Below, piece by piece: positions 1-5,123 of a stretch of 6,295 nucleotides of DNA. The notes below the pieces were generated by a model, which was not told the origin of the DNA, did no database searches, and saw only the letters and a list, made by a program, of their open reading frames with translations. The position numbers were made by a program, and so were the translations under genes. The number at the start of each line of letters is the position of its first letter. Positions within the stretch are counted from its first letter, which is position 1. This DNA comes from an uncultured Eubacteriales bacterium (GTDB taxonomy: Bacteria; Bacillota; Clostridia; Oscillospirales; Acutalibacteraceae), in the NCBI GenBank assembly GCA_934702115.1, contig CAKUYF010000056.1, positions 1 through 6,295 on the forward strand, given 5' to 3'.

Positions 1-7
1 AAAAATT

Positions 8-205
8 ATGGAAGACGAGCCAGATAAGAAAAAAGTTAGTCCGCAAAAATGGGCTGGATTTGTGGAAAGCACCGTACTTAATTTCTTTTACGAACACAAA
101 ATTGAAAAACTTACAATCGAAGATGGGAACGGCAATAAAGCAAAACTTTCCAGAACAAAAGACAATGGTATAAAAATCGAGTATTCATCAACAGTTTTGA
201 TGTAA
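8..205 (+). CDS. Unrecognised small protein, or C-terminal end of a longer one (65 aa visible)
   Basis: I do not recognise this protein. The reading frame is open to the left edge of the window: only two codons precede the ATG and neither is a stop. The visible 65 residues may therefore be a whole small protein or the tail of a larger one. Too few upstream bases are present to look for a ribosome binding site. It is charged, with a Lys/Asp/Glu-rich start (EDEPDKKK) and a predicted mixed helix and strand body; a pattern such as KLTIEDGNGNKAKLS looks like a beta hairpin. There is no signal peptide, membrane segment or cysteine. It ends in TAA and is followed after about 20 bases by a strong hairpin terminator, so it closes its own transcript before recD2. 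That it is coding is supported by normal amino-acid composition and by the terminator placed just after its stop. Confidence 0.6.
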   Translation: MEDEPDKKKVSPQKWAGFVESTVLNFFYEHKIEKLTIEDGNGNKAKLSRTKDNGIKIEYSSTVLM

Positions 206-214
206 AACTATAGC

Positions 215-243
215 TTTAAAATAGAAAAAATCCTTGTTATAAT
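215..243 (+). promoter_or_regulatory. Extended -10 promoter for recD2, inside the upstream terminator
   Basis: A perfect TATAAT lies at 238-243, preceded by TG one base upstream (TGTTATAAT, extended -10). A weak -35, TTTAAA, lies at 215-220 with 17-bp spacing. Transcription would start near 250, about 25 bases before the recD2 GTG. The -10 box overlaps the left arm and loop of the terminator hairpin. The new transcript would start at the head of the right arm and so could not form the terminator itself. This rests on sequence match only. Confidence 0.5.
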
Positions 244-262
244 TAAAGTAGCAAGGATTTTT
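226..262 (+). terminator. Rho-independent terminator, probably bidirectional
   Basis: AAAAATCCTTG (226-236) pairs perfectly with CAAGGATTTTT (252-262). The stem can extend inward with two A-T and two G-U pairs, leaving a loop near 241-247. A T-rich run follows on the + strand and an A-rich run precedes it, so it could stop transcripts from either side. It ends the gene at 8-205. Confidence 0.85.
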
Positions 263-274
263 ATTATTTTTGTA

Positions 275-2098
275 GTGAAGAAATTGGAATGTTTGAGTGG
301 AGTAGTTGAGAGAATTACATATCAAGATGAAGAAAGTGGATTTGCTGTTATAAAAGTTAGAGTTAAAGACTTTTCGGAGTTAACCACTTTGACAGGGAAG
401 CTTATTTTCATTAATATAGGTGCGATAATTGAGGCAAAAGGAAATTTTTCGATAAATAAAAAATTTGGTAGGCAATTTGACGTAGTGGAATATAAAGAAA
501 GTTTACCAGCAAGCATTTATGGCATTGAAAAATACTTAGGAAGCGGATTACTTGAGGGAATAGGTGCAAAATTTGCTAAACAGATTGTAGATAAATTTGG
601 GGAAAATACAATAAATGTAATTGAAAACGAGCCTATGAGACTACTTGACATTCCAAACATTGGTTCTAAGCGAGTTCATGCGATTATAAATTCTTGGCAA
701 AAACACAAGAATATAAAAGATTTAATTATATTCTTGAGTGATTGCGGAGTTTCAACCTCTATCGCACATAAAATTTACAAAGTTTATGGAGAGGAAAGCA
801 CTAAAAAGCTTAGAGAAAATCCGTATAGCAATGCGAAATTAGATAAAAATAATTTTAATTTTGAAAATGCAATCGAAGAAGTTCAAGAAAACAGTAATAT
901 TAAATATGATGATGTGCAAATTTCAGCTATAAAAACGGCAATTTTCTCTAAGTTTAGCGTAATAACTGGAGGCCCCGGTGTAGGCAAAACAACAATCACT
1001 AAGGCAATAATTGAGATTTTCAAATCTATAAATAAAAAAATAATTCTTACAGCACCCACAGGCAGAGCCGCTCGGCGTTTGACAGAAACGTGTAATGCTC
1101 CAGCGAAAACAATTCACAGACTTTTAGAAGCTAACCAAACAGGGAAATTCAGTAAAAACGAAGAAAATAAACTGGTTGGGGATGTAATCATAATAGATGA
1201 AAGCTCGATGATAGATACAATTTTGATGTATAATTTACTAAAAGCCATACCAAACAAAATGACAGTAATATTAATTGGAGATGCCGACCAGTTACCTTCT
1301 GTCAACGCTGGAAACGTGCTAAATGACATCATTAATTCTAATGTTATTCCAGTTGTGAAGTTAAGTAAAATTTATAGACAATCTGAAACAAGTAAGATAA
1401 TAACTTACTCACATCAAATAAATTCAGGACAAATTCCCGACTTATCGAATAAAAACAATTCTGATTTTTTCTTCATAAAAGAATCTGAACCTGAAAATAT
1501 CGTGTCAACCATAAAAGAGCTTTGCCTAAAAAGGCTATCAACAACCTACAATGTAAATCCAGTATCAGACATACAAGTCTTATCGCCCATGAAACGTGGG
1601 TTGCTCGGTACTGAAAATCTAAATATTGAACTTCAATCCATACTAAATTACAACAAATTATTAATCAAACGTGGTGCAAGTAAATACAAACTTGGCGATA
1701 AAGTAATGCAGGTAAAAAATAATTACGATAAAAACGTATTCAATGGAGATATTGGTTTCATAAAAGATGTTGACATAGAAGAAAATACCATAACAGTTAA
1801 TTTTGATTATAATATTGTAGAATATTCCTATCAAGAGCTAGACGAATTAGTGCTTTCTTACGCGATTACAATCCACAAATCGCAAGGCGGCGAGTTCCCG
1901 ATAGTTATAATTCCAGTTCATTTTCAAAGCAGAATAATGCTACAAAGAAACTTGATATATACAGGTATAACAAGAGCTAAGAAAGTTATAGTTTTGGTAG
2001 GAGATGCTAATGCCTTAAAATATGCGATAAAAAATGATGCGTCAGACGACAGAAGAACTCTTTTAAAAGAAAGACTAATTAATAAATTTAGTCTATAA
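275..2098 (+). CDS. recD2: RecD2-type ATP-dependent 5'-3' DNA helicase, shortened form (607 aa)
   Basis: This is a superfamily 1B DNA helicase of the RecD2 family, the RecD-like enzymes found in bacteria without RecBC. All motor motifs are present: Walker A GGPGVGKTT (about 232-240), TAPTGRAA (259-266), the DESSM Walker B region (308-312), GDADQLPSV (335-343), KIYRQ (365-369), ITIHKSQGGEF (531-541) and YTGITRAKK (562-570). The N-terminal half carries the OB-like start (SGVVERITYQDEESGF) and helix-hairpin-helix DNA-binding segments (about 85-141). The family is usually about 720-800 aa. Here ENPY (181-184), normally followed by about 120-130 residues with a further hairpin region and linker, is followed almost at once by NIKYDDVQ and Walker A. 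The reading frame is intact, so this is an in-frame compact form rather than a frameshift. The GTG start has no good Shine-Dalgarno; TTG at 284, or ATT at 263/266 behind AAGGA, are alternatives. The family assignment is firm; the cellular role is inferred to be repair or replication. Confidence 0.95.
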   Translation: MKKLECLSGVVERITYQDEESGFAVIKVRVKDFSELTTLTGKLIFINIGAIIEAKGNFSINKKFGRQFDVVEYKESLPASIYGIEKYLGSGLLEGIGAKFAKQIVDKFGENTINVIENEPMRLLDIPNIGSKRVHAIINSWQKHKNIKDLIIFLSDCGVSTSIAHKIYKVYGEESTKKLRENPYSNAKLDKNNFNFENAIEEVQENSNIKYDDVQISAIKTAIFSKFSVITGGPGVGKTTITKAIIEIFKSINKKIILTAPTGRAARRLTETCNAPAKTIHRLLEANQTGKFSKNEENKLVGDVIIIDESSMIDTILMYNLLKAIPNKMTVILIGDADQLPSVNAGNVLNDIINSNVIPVVKLSKIYRQSETSKIITYSHQINSGQIPDLSNKNNSDFFFIKESEPENIVSTIKELCLKRLSTTYNVNPVSDIQVLSPMKRGLLGTENLNIELQSILNYNKLLIKRGASKYKLGDKVMQVKNNYDKNVFNGDIGFIKDVDIEENTITVNFDYNIVEYSYQELDELVLSYAITIHKSQGGEFPIVIIPVHFQSRIMLQRNLIYTGITRAKKVIVLVGDANALKYAIKNDASDDRRTLLKERLINKFSL

Positions 2099-2148
2099 AA
2101 ATAAACTTGCTATTTTTTATTTTTAAAAGGATTAACTTGTAATAATGC

Positions 2149-2189
2149 AAAGGACAATAATCGAATATTAACAGTATTGTCCTTTTAAT
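2149..2189 (+). terminator. Rho-independent terminator of recD2
   Basis: AAAGGACAATA (2149-2159) pairs perfectly over 11 bp with TATTGTCCTTT (2175-2185). The loop is 15 bases and is followed by T-rich sequence. It lies 50 bases after the recD2 stop. There is no A-tract on the left, so it looks one-directional. Confidence 0.8.
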
Positions 2190-2236
2190 TTATATACAAT
2201 ATATTGATTTTAAGGTATGTAAACCTTTGAAAGTTA

Positions 2237-2262
2237 GAAAATTGTCAGGATTAGCAATCTTC
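2237..2262 (-). terminator. Possible weak terminator of the DUF5131 transcript
   Basis: Arms 2237-2244 (GAAAATTG) and 2255-2262 (CAATCTTC) pair over 8 positions with one mismatch around a 10-base loop. It lies just past the leftward DUF5131 stop and is followed on the - strand by TTTTC. The stem is short and the U-tract poor, so this is tentative. Confidence 0.3.
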
Positions 2263-2284
2263 TTTGTTTATTATAATAGTTAAA

Positions 2285-3019
2285 TCAATTTAAAAACATA
2301 GGTCTAAAATGTAAATTAATATTAGCTTTTTTAGCTTGAGAATGTTGAAATTTACGAAATATTCGGTAAACTTTATTGTCTTTTTTTAAGTATGCTCCAG
2401 TCTGATGAAATTCAAAATTAATAGTTTTTTGCATACATTGATTTCTAATATCTAATACATAGTCATAATTGCATATTCTTACATTTGTTCCTGATTCGCC
2501 GCCAACCGATATCAATTCTATGCTATCGTTAAGATAAGGAATAAGGTTTATTTTGCTAAGCAAGGGGGCACACATAATGGCTTTGTGCTTAATTGGTGCT
2601 TTGAGATAAAACGGAAGTCTATAATCAGCCATTTCTTGATTTTCTACAGTACAAGCTATCATAACATTATCATATCCATCGTTCCAATCATAAGGAATAC
2701 ATTCCATAAATCTATCTATTCTTTTCGTTATAATGAAAAATTTAAGATCGCTACGTTGTTTCATTATCTCAAAGGCATCATATCGCCAATCATCAGCATC
2801 CTCAACAAAGAAGTCAGATGTAAAGCAAGTATGTACAATCTCGTTTGAAGTTAATTTATATTCTCCGTTTTTTTTACGTTTTATCGGTAAGTCAAAATTT
2901 TTAGTTTTGTGAACTAATGTACTATCCTTTTCAAATTGATTATCCTGACGATAAACATAGCAATTTTTACACCCAGTACTTATTTTATGGCAACCATGCC
3001 ATAGATTCCACATCAACAT
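2285..3019 (-). CDS. DUF5131 / phage Gp37-Gp68 family protein with CX6CX2C motif
   Basis: This 244-aa protein matches the DUF5131 (phage Gp37/Gp68) family over its whole length. It opens with WNLWHGCHKISTGCKNCY, placing cysteines at 10, 17 and 20 in the CX6CX2C arrangement typical of the family and suggestive of a metal or iron-sulfur site. Further family landmarks are the DFFVEDADDWR region (69-79), the VENQEMADYRLP segment (125-136), VGGESG (172-177) and FEFHQTGA (202-209). The family is distantly reminiscent of radical SAM enzymes, but no reaction is established that I know of, so no function is claimed. It often sits on phages and mobile elements, sometimes beside a three-Cys-motif partner (TcmP) gene; none is visible here. 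ATG at 3019 has a good AAAAGGA site six bases upstream. It lies 56 bases downstream of the integrase on the same strand, so co-transcription is likely. Confidence 0.9.
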   Translation of the reverse strand: MLMWNLWHGCHKISTGCKNCYVYRQDNQFEKDSTLVHKTKNFDLPIKRKKNGEYKLTSNEIVHTCFTSDFFVEDADDWRYDAFEIMKQRSDLKFFIITKRIDRFMECIPYDWNDGYDNVMIACTVENQEMADYRLPFYLKAPIKHKAIMCAPLLSKINLIPYLNDSIELISVGGESGTNVRICNYDYVLDIRNQCMQKTINFEFHQTGAYLKKDNKVYRIFRKFQHSQAKKANINLHFRPMFLN

Positions 3020-3075
3020 ATTTATTCCTTTTCTTATGTCCTTCTAAATAACATACTATTTTGTTGCCTATAATT

Positions 3076-3816
3076 CTACCACAAATTTTCCAAACCTTTA
3101 AGCATTTGTTTTTTTCGTTCATTTTCGATACCACAATATTTAAGGGTCATTTTTTCAGAACTGTGATTCAAGATGTCTTGAAGTGTTGCAAGTGCGGTTA
3201 TATCGTTTTTATGAATTTGGAGGAACCAATAAGCAAAAGTCTTTCTCAAAAAGTGAGTTGAACAATGATATGGAAGTTTTAAATTTATCGCCATGTCATT
3301 AAAGATTTTTCTTGTGGAAGAACTATCAAGCGGACTATTTTGCCCCTTTTGACTTTTGAAAACATATCTATCAAGATAAAAGCCTCTATCATGCTTAGTA
3401 TATAAGTCCAACGAATTTTTTATATTTTCAGTTATTGGCATTTTTCTACGTTTTTTAGTTTTTTGCTCAAATATATCAAGTTCATCTTTGTAAGAATAAT
3501 CTTGATTGAAAAAATCAGAAAACTTTAGTTGTAGTAAATCACCGATTCTATATCCAGTTGTGATGCCTACGATAAACAAACAGTAATTTCTATACTCTTT
3601 CCTATCAAGGAAATATTTTTTAATTTTCTCTATCTCCTCTAGGGTTTTTACGGAGTCTGCTGGTTGTGCTTTTGGCTTGCCTTTACTTGTAAAATTGGAC
3701 TTTAATTCATTATTTTTAGCTTTTTGGGTAGGAAATTTAATTACATTTTGGTTAGTGTTTTTCCACGAATATGTGCATAGATTTTCAAATGTTAATTGTG
3801 TATTTATAACAATCAC
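3076..3816 (-). CDS. Tyrosine recombinase / phage-type integrase (246 aa)
   Basis: This is a site-specific recombinase of the tyrosine (phage integrase) family, which cuts and rejoins DNA through a 3'-phosphotyrosine intermediate. The full catalytic set is visible: R90 (TTGYRIGDLL), the beta-hairpin lysine near 119-121 (QKTKKRRKMPIT), H188 and R191 (THFLRK), H218 (LNHSS) and nucleophile Y227 (TLKYCGI). The catalytic domain occupies about residues 55-246. The N-terminal 55 residues are Lys/Asn-rich and too short for a normal SAM-like core-binding domain, so the protein is smaller than most integrases (usually 300-400 aa). The start is uncertain: the GTG at 3816 abuts GGAG with no spacing. A start at an in-frame ATA eight bases beyond GGAG would fit ribosome spacing but needs a rare codon. 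It likely moves the element containing the DUF5131 gene and the rightward phage-like genes; the target site is unknown. Confidence 0.92.
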   Translation of the reverse strand: MIVINTQLTFENLCTYSWKNTNQNVIKFPTQKAKNNELKSNFTSKGKPKAQPADSVKTLEEIEKIKKYFLDRKEYRNYCLFIVGITTGYRIGDLLQLKFSDFFNQDYSYKDELDIFEQKTKKRRKMPITENIKNSLDLYTKHDRGFYLDRYVFKSQKGQNSPLDSSSTRKIFNDMAINLKLPYHCSTHFLRKTFAYWFLQIHKNDITALATLQDILNHSSEKMTLKYCGIENERKKQMLKGLENLW

Positions 3817-3838
3817 TCCATTATTTTGTTGTATAATA

Positions 3839-3889
3839 ATTATACCTCAAAACCCTATAGAAGTGCTTAAAATGTGTATTTTGTACACA
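3839..3889 (-). promoter_or_regulatory. Putative integrase promoter region with an upstream inverted repeat
   Basis: On the - strand a perfect TATAAT is read at 3844-3839, which would start transcription about 16 bases before the integrase GTG. No good -35 lies at the right distance. An inverted repeat TGTGTA-5-TACACA (3873-3889) sits about 30 bp upstream of the -10 and could bind a regulator or the recombinase. These are sequence matches only. Confidence 0.35.
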
Positions 3890-3944
3890 GTAGAGATAAT
3901 TTTATATAATTAATATTTTTTAGCTATTTAGACAAAATGTGTAT
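3869..3944. repeat. Two direct copies of AAAATGTGTAT upstream of the integrase
   Basis: AAAATGTGTAT occurs at 3869-3879 and again at 3934-3944, 65 bp apart. The first copy overlaps the TGTGTA-5-TACACA inverted repeat. The second lies between two GACAAA hexamers (3931-3936, 3945-3950). Their position next to an integrase makes arm-type binding sites or operators possible. Eleven bases in AT-rich DNA could also recur by chance. Confidence 0.4.
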
Positions 3945-3953
3945 GACAAAAAT

Positions 3954-4005
3954 AATCGTTCTATTTCTTGATATTTTTCAAGATTTTGGAACGATTTTAT
4001 TTTTT
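3954..4005. terminator. Bidirectional terminator between the regulator and integrase genes
   Basis: The outer stem AATCGTTC (3954-3961) pairs with GAACGATT (3989-3996). Inside it TCTTGA (3966-3971) pairs with TCAAGA (3978-3983). A T-rich run follows on the + strand (3995-4005) and the complement gives TTATTTTTG on the - strand. No + gene reads into it from the left. Its likely job is to stop leftward transcription from the RHH gene reaching the integrase. Confidence 0.7.
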
Positions 4006-4132
4006 ACTCAATTTAAGATTGAATCTCTTTTCTGTAAAAATATAGTAATTATCTGCATTTGGCAATATTTTTGGTTATTGAAGTTTTTATTTGCCTTAGT
4101 CTAACTTGATTGGTTAGGTTATTTTAAGACTG

Positions 4133-4191
4133 TTTTTTGGTCTTTTTTGAGGGTGCTTTTGAGTTAGATTTTTGGTCTTTTTTTGAGAGGG
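4133..4191. repeat. T-rich direct repeat pair
   Basis: TTTTTTGGTCTTTTTTGAGGG-like sequence at 4133-4153 recurs at 4169-4191 with two small insertions (TTTTTGGTC, T-run, GAGAGGG). The copies are about 36 bp apart, with a partial TTTTGAG between them. This may be a low-complexity expansion; read on the - strand it falls in the Lys-rich end of the possible remnant. Confidence 0.45.
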
Positions 4192-4251
4192 TTACTATAT
4201 AAGTTTTCGTACTTTTTTTAGGTGTTTTTGATGTAAAATATCCCCCTTGAA

Positions 4252-4317
4252 AAGCTGAATATTGTCGGAATCTCAGCTTATGTATTTAGTCGGCTTTTTT
4301 TCATGTCGGACAATATT
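4252..4317. repeat. Nested and competing inverted repeats
   Basis: AAGCTGA (4252-4258) pairs with TCAGCTT (4273-4279). The same left arm can instead pair, with one G-U, to TCGGCTT (4290-4296), which runs straight into seven T residues (4295-4301). A separate 9-bp perfect pair AATATTGTC (4258-4266) and GACAATATT (4309-4317) would enclose the region. The alternatives exclude each other, as in attenuators, but no gene sits immediately downstream on the + strand. Confidence 0.45.
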
Positions 4318-4446
4318 AAAAATTTTACGAAAACTTCAAGCAGAAAAAGCTTTTTTCTTATTCCCACATTTACCGCAGGTATCTTTTTATTTAAGGCTTG
4401 TTTTTATAGTTTTTCTATTTGTCAACTTTCGACACATTAAAATAAC

Positions 4447-4506
4447 TCATCAAAACCAACCATTAACCCAATTACTAAACCCTTTATTAAGTCCACCATT
4501 AAACCC
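4447..4506. repeat. Degenerate 12-bp tandem repeat, five units
   Basis: Consecutive 12-bp units read TCATCAAAACCA, ACCATTAACCCA, ATTACTAAACCC, TTTATTAAGTCC and ACCATTAAACCC, with a diverged unit after them. The core is ATTAA-x-CC. Because 12 is a multiple of three, every frame shows a four-residue period (for example LLNP, LLSP, PLNP on +). Possible explanations are iteron-like protein-binding sites or the relic of a repetitive coding segment. A 37-codon hydrophobic frame on the - strand (TTG at about 4557) crosses it but has no ribosome binding site. Confidence 0.5.
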
Positions 4507-4581
4507 AATATAAAAGACCTAATAAAACAACAACCAAGTAAATACTTCAATAATCAAAACACTAGACACATAAAAAAATTT

Positions 4582-4869
4582 TTAATTATTTTCGGCGTCC
4601 TCCTGGTTTTGCCTATGCTCTTGTCCTTGCTCTGTTTGATTTTCTTTTATAAAATCGTCAAAGCTTTTGCCGGTATCTCTTTCGATTTTTTCTTTTACTG
4701 CTTGTACTACAAAACCATTTTTACTATAGCCATATTTTTCGCAATGCATATTTAAGACAGCCATTTCTGAAGGTTTAAAAGATATATGTGTTCTTGAATA
4801 TGCCTTCTTATTATATTTACTTTTTGCTTTAGTACTTGATTTTGTTTCTCTATTTATATTGTCAATCAT
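4582..4869 (-). CDS. Ribbon-helix-helix (Arc/CopG-like) DNA-binding regulator, 95 aa
   Basis: This small basic-then-acidic protein fits a ribbon-helix-helix DNA-binding fold. A Lys-rich arm (residues 9-24) leads to a predicted beta strand (SRTHISFKPSE, 25-35), helix A (about 34-46), a YGYSK turn and helix B (NGFVVQAVKEKIERD, about 51-65). An acidic, Gln-rich tail (79-95) follows. Such proteins act as dimers with the strand in the DNA major groove, often as autorepressors of plasmid, phage or toxin-antitoxin operons. No toxin gene lies beside it. ATG at 4869 has an excellent AAAGGAG site seven bases upstream. It is transcribed divergently from the phage-like operon, and copies of a 19-bp repeat lie over both promoters, so it is the natural candidate to control them. 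That control is inferred. A function as a relaxosome accessory protein is a less likely alternative. Confidence 0.75.
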   Translation of the reverse strand: MIDNINRETKSSTKAKSKYNKKAYSRTHISFKPSEMAVLNMHCEKYGYSKNGFVVQAVKEKIERDTGKSFDDFIKENQTEQGQEHRQNQEDAENN

Positions 4870-4903
4870 GTATATACTCCTTTACTTGTATAGTGGTGAT
4901 AGT

Positions 4904-4932
4904 ATAATATCAAAAATTTGTTTGATAATCAA
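4904..4932 (-). promoter_or_regulatory. Promoter of the RHH regulator gene
   Basis: On the - strand TTGATT (4932-4927) and TATTAT (4909-4904) are separated by exactly 17 bp. They are followed by the AAAGGAG site and the ATG at 4869, giving a leader of about 25-30 bases. The -10 overlaps repeat copy 1, consistent with autoregulation. Confidence 0.65.
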
Positions 4933-4994
4933 GTATTTGTTAATATGCACAAATTTAGATACTGGGGACAGTATAATAACTACAACTAAGTATA

Positions 4995-5023
4995 TTGACT
5001 TTGTACTGGGGATAGTATATAAT
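4995..5023 (+). promoter_or_regulatory. Strong promoter of the rightward early operon
   Basis: TTGACT (4995-5000) and a perfect TATAAT (5018-5023) are 17 bp apart, a near-consensus sigma-A promoter. Transcription would start near 5030, leaving a leader of about 95 bases before the first gene. Repeat copy 3 covers the spacer and -10, the position expected of a repressor site. Confidence 0.8.
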
Positions 5024-5028
5024 GCAAG

Positions 5029-5092
5029 AGTAGTAAAGAGATAGCAAAACGGCGGAGAACGACAGTTGTTATTTTACTACTATCCAAAATAA
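5029..5092 (+). other. Leader with 9-bp hairpin and possible 8-codon peptide
   Basis: AGTAGTAAA (5029-5037) pairs perfectly with TTTACTACT (5073-5081) around a 35-base loop that contains the only GC-rich patch of the area (ACGGCGGAGAACGACAG). GGAG at 5054-5057 stands eight bases before TTG at 5066, which would encode MLFYYYPK and stop at 5092. Pairing of the hairpin would overlap this frame. An aromatic-rich leader peptide is conceivable but the frame is very short. Confidence 0.3.
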
Positions 5093-5123
5093 ACAATATA
5101 TAAAGAAAGGAGAAAACATAAAA

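Larger units (their letters stand above)
4124..4437 (-). pseudogene. Possible decayed zinc-ribbon gene remnant
   Basis: On the - strand, one frame from ATG (4437-4435) runs 16 codons to a TAA (4389-4387), then 16 codons reading KDTCGKCGNKKKAFSA, then a TGA (4338-4336), then 20 codons ending in RHEKKPTKYIS. The next frame is open for 53 codons (4285-4127), including RFRQYSAFQGGYFTSKTPKK and a Lys-rich tail ending in TAA (4126-4124). CGKCG is a typical zinc-ribbon half, and both internal stops could come from one C:G to T:A change (for example CAA to TAA, and TGG to TGA). The stitched product would be about 105 aa. The region is A-rich on this strand, so Lys-rich chance frames are expected; no family is recognised and coding origin is only a suggestion. 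Confidence 0.25.
3897..4581. other. 685-bp stretch with no intact gene
   Basis: No reading frame here has a plausible start, ribosome binding site and protein-like sequence together. From left to right it holds a bidirectional terminator (3954-4005), T-rich direct repeats (4133-4191), nested inverted repeats (4252-4317), a possible gene remnant on the - strand (4124-4437) and a degenerate 12-bp tandem repeat (4447-4506). It separates the integrase from the RHH regulator gene, both of which read leftward. Confidence 0.7.
4891..5023. promoter_or_regulatory. Three copies of a 19-bp repeat, candidate operators
   Basis: Copies at 4891-4909 (TAGTGGTGATAGTATAATA), 4960-4978 (TACTGGGGACAGTATAATA) and 5004-5023 (TACTGGGGATAGTATATAAT) are all in the same orientation, start-to-start 69 and 44 bp apart. 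Copy 1 overlaps the -10 of the leftward regulator promoter. Copy 3 fills the spacer and -10 of the rightward promoter. Copy 2 lies between. A palindrome TTGATAATCAA (4922-4932) and the pair ATCAAA/TTTGAT (4909-4914, 4921-4926) lie in the same stretch and could be further sites. Confidence 0.65.

Noticed and set aside
2585..2848. 87-codon + frame opposite DUF5131
   Set aside because: The - strand protein matches its family along its whole length, so this is a shadow.
4276..4437. Alternative genetic code (TGA read as Trp) in the gene-poor region
   Set aside because: TGG is used for Trp in the other genes and TGA is the stop of the DUF5131 gene. A TAA interrupts the same frame, so mutational decay is simpler.
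4262..4513. 83-codon + frame across the gene-poor region
   Set aside because: It begins with TTG without a ribosome binding site. Its sequence is a translation of T-runs and of the 12-bp repeat (LLNP, LLSP, PLNP), with no domain-like pattern.
2100..4600. Possible att direct repeats bounding the integrase region
   Set aside because: I compared the 2100-2284 and 3817-4600 spacers and found only short, imperfect similarities (such as ATTGTC near GGA), not a convincing core duplication. The other end of the element is outside the window.
4882..4908. A + promoter at the first 19-bp repeat copy (TTTACT with TATAAT at 4903)
   Set aside because: The match is plausible with 16-bp spacing, but the TTGACT-17-TATAAT at 4995-5023 is much stronger and better placed, so I did not list a second one.
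4859..5044. 61-codon + frame over the divergent promoters
   Set aside because: It is made of promoter and repeat sequence (SGDSII and TGDSII come from the 19-bp repeat). It overlaps the start of the RHH gene and has no ribosome site.
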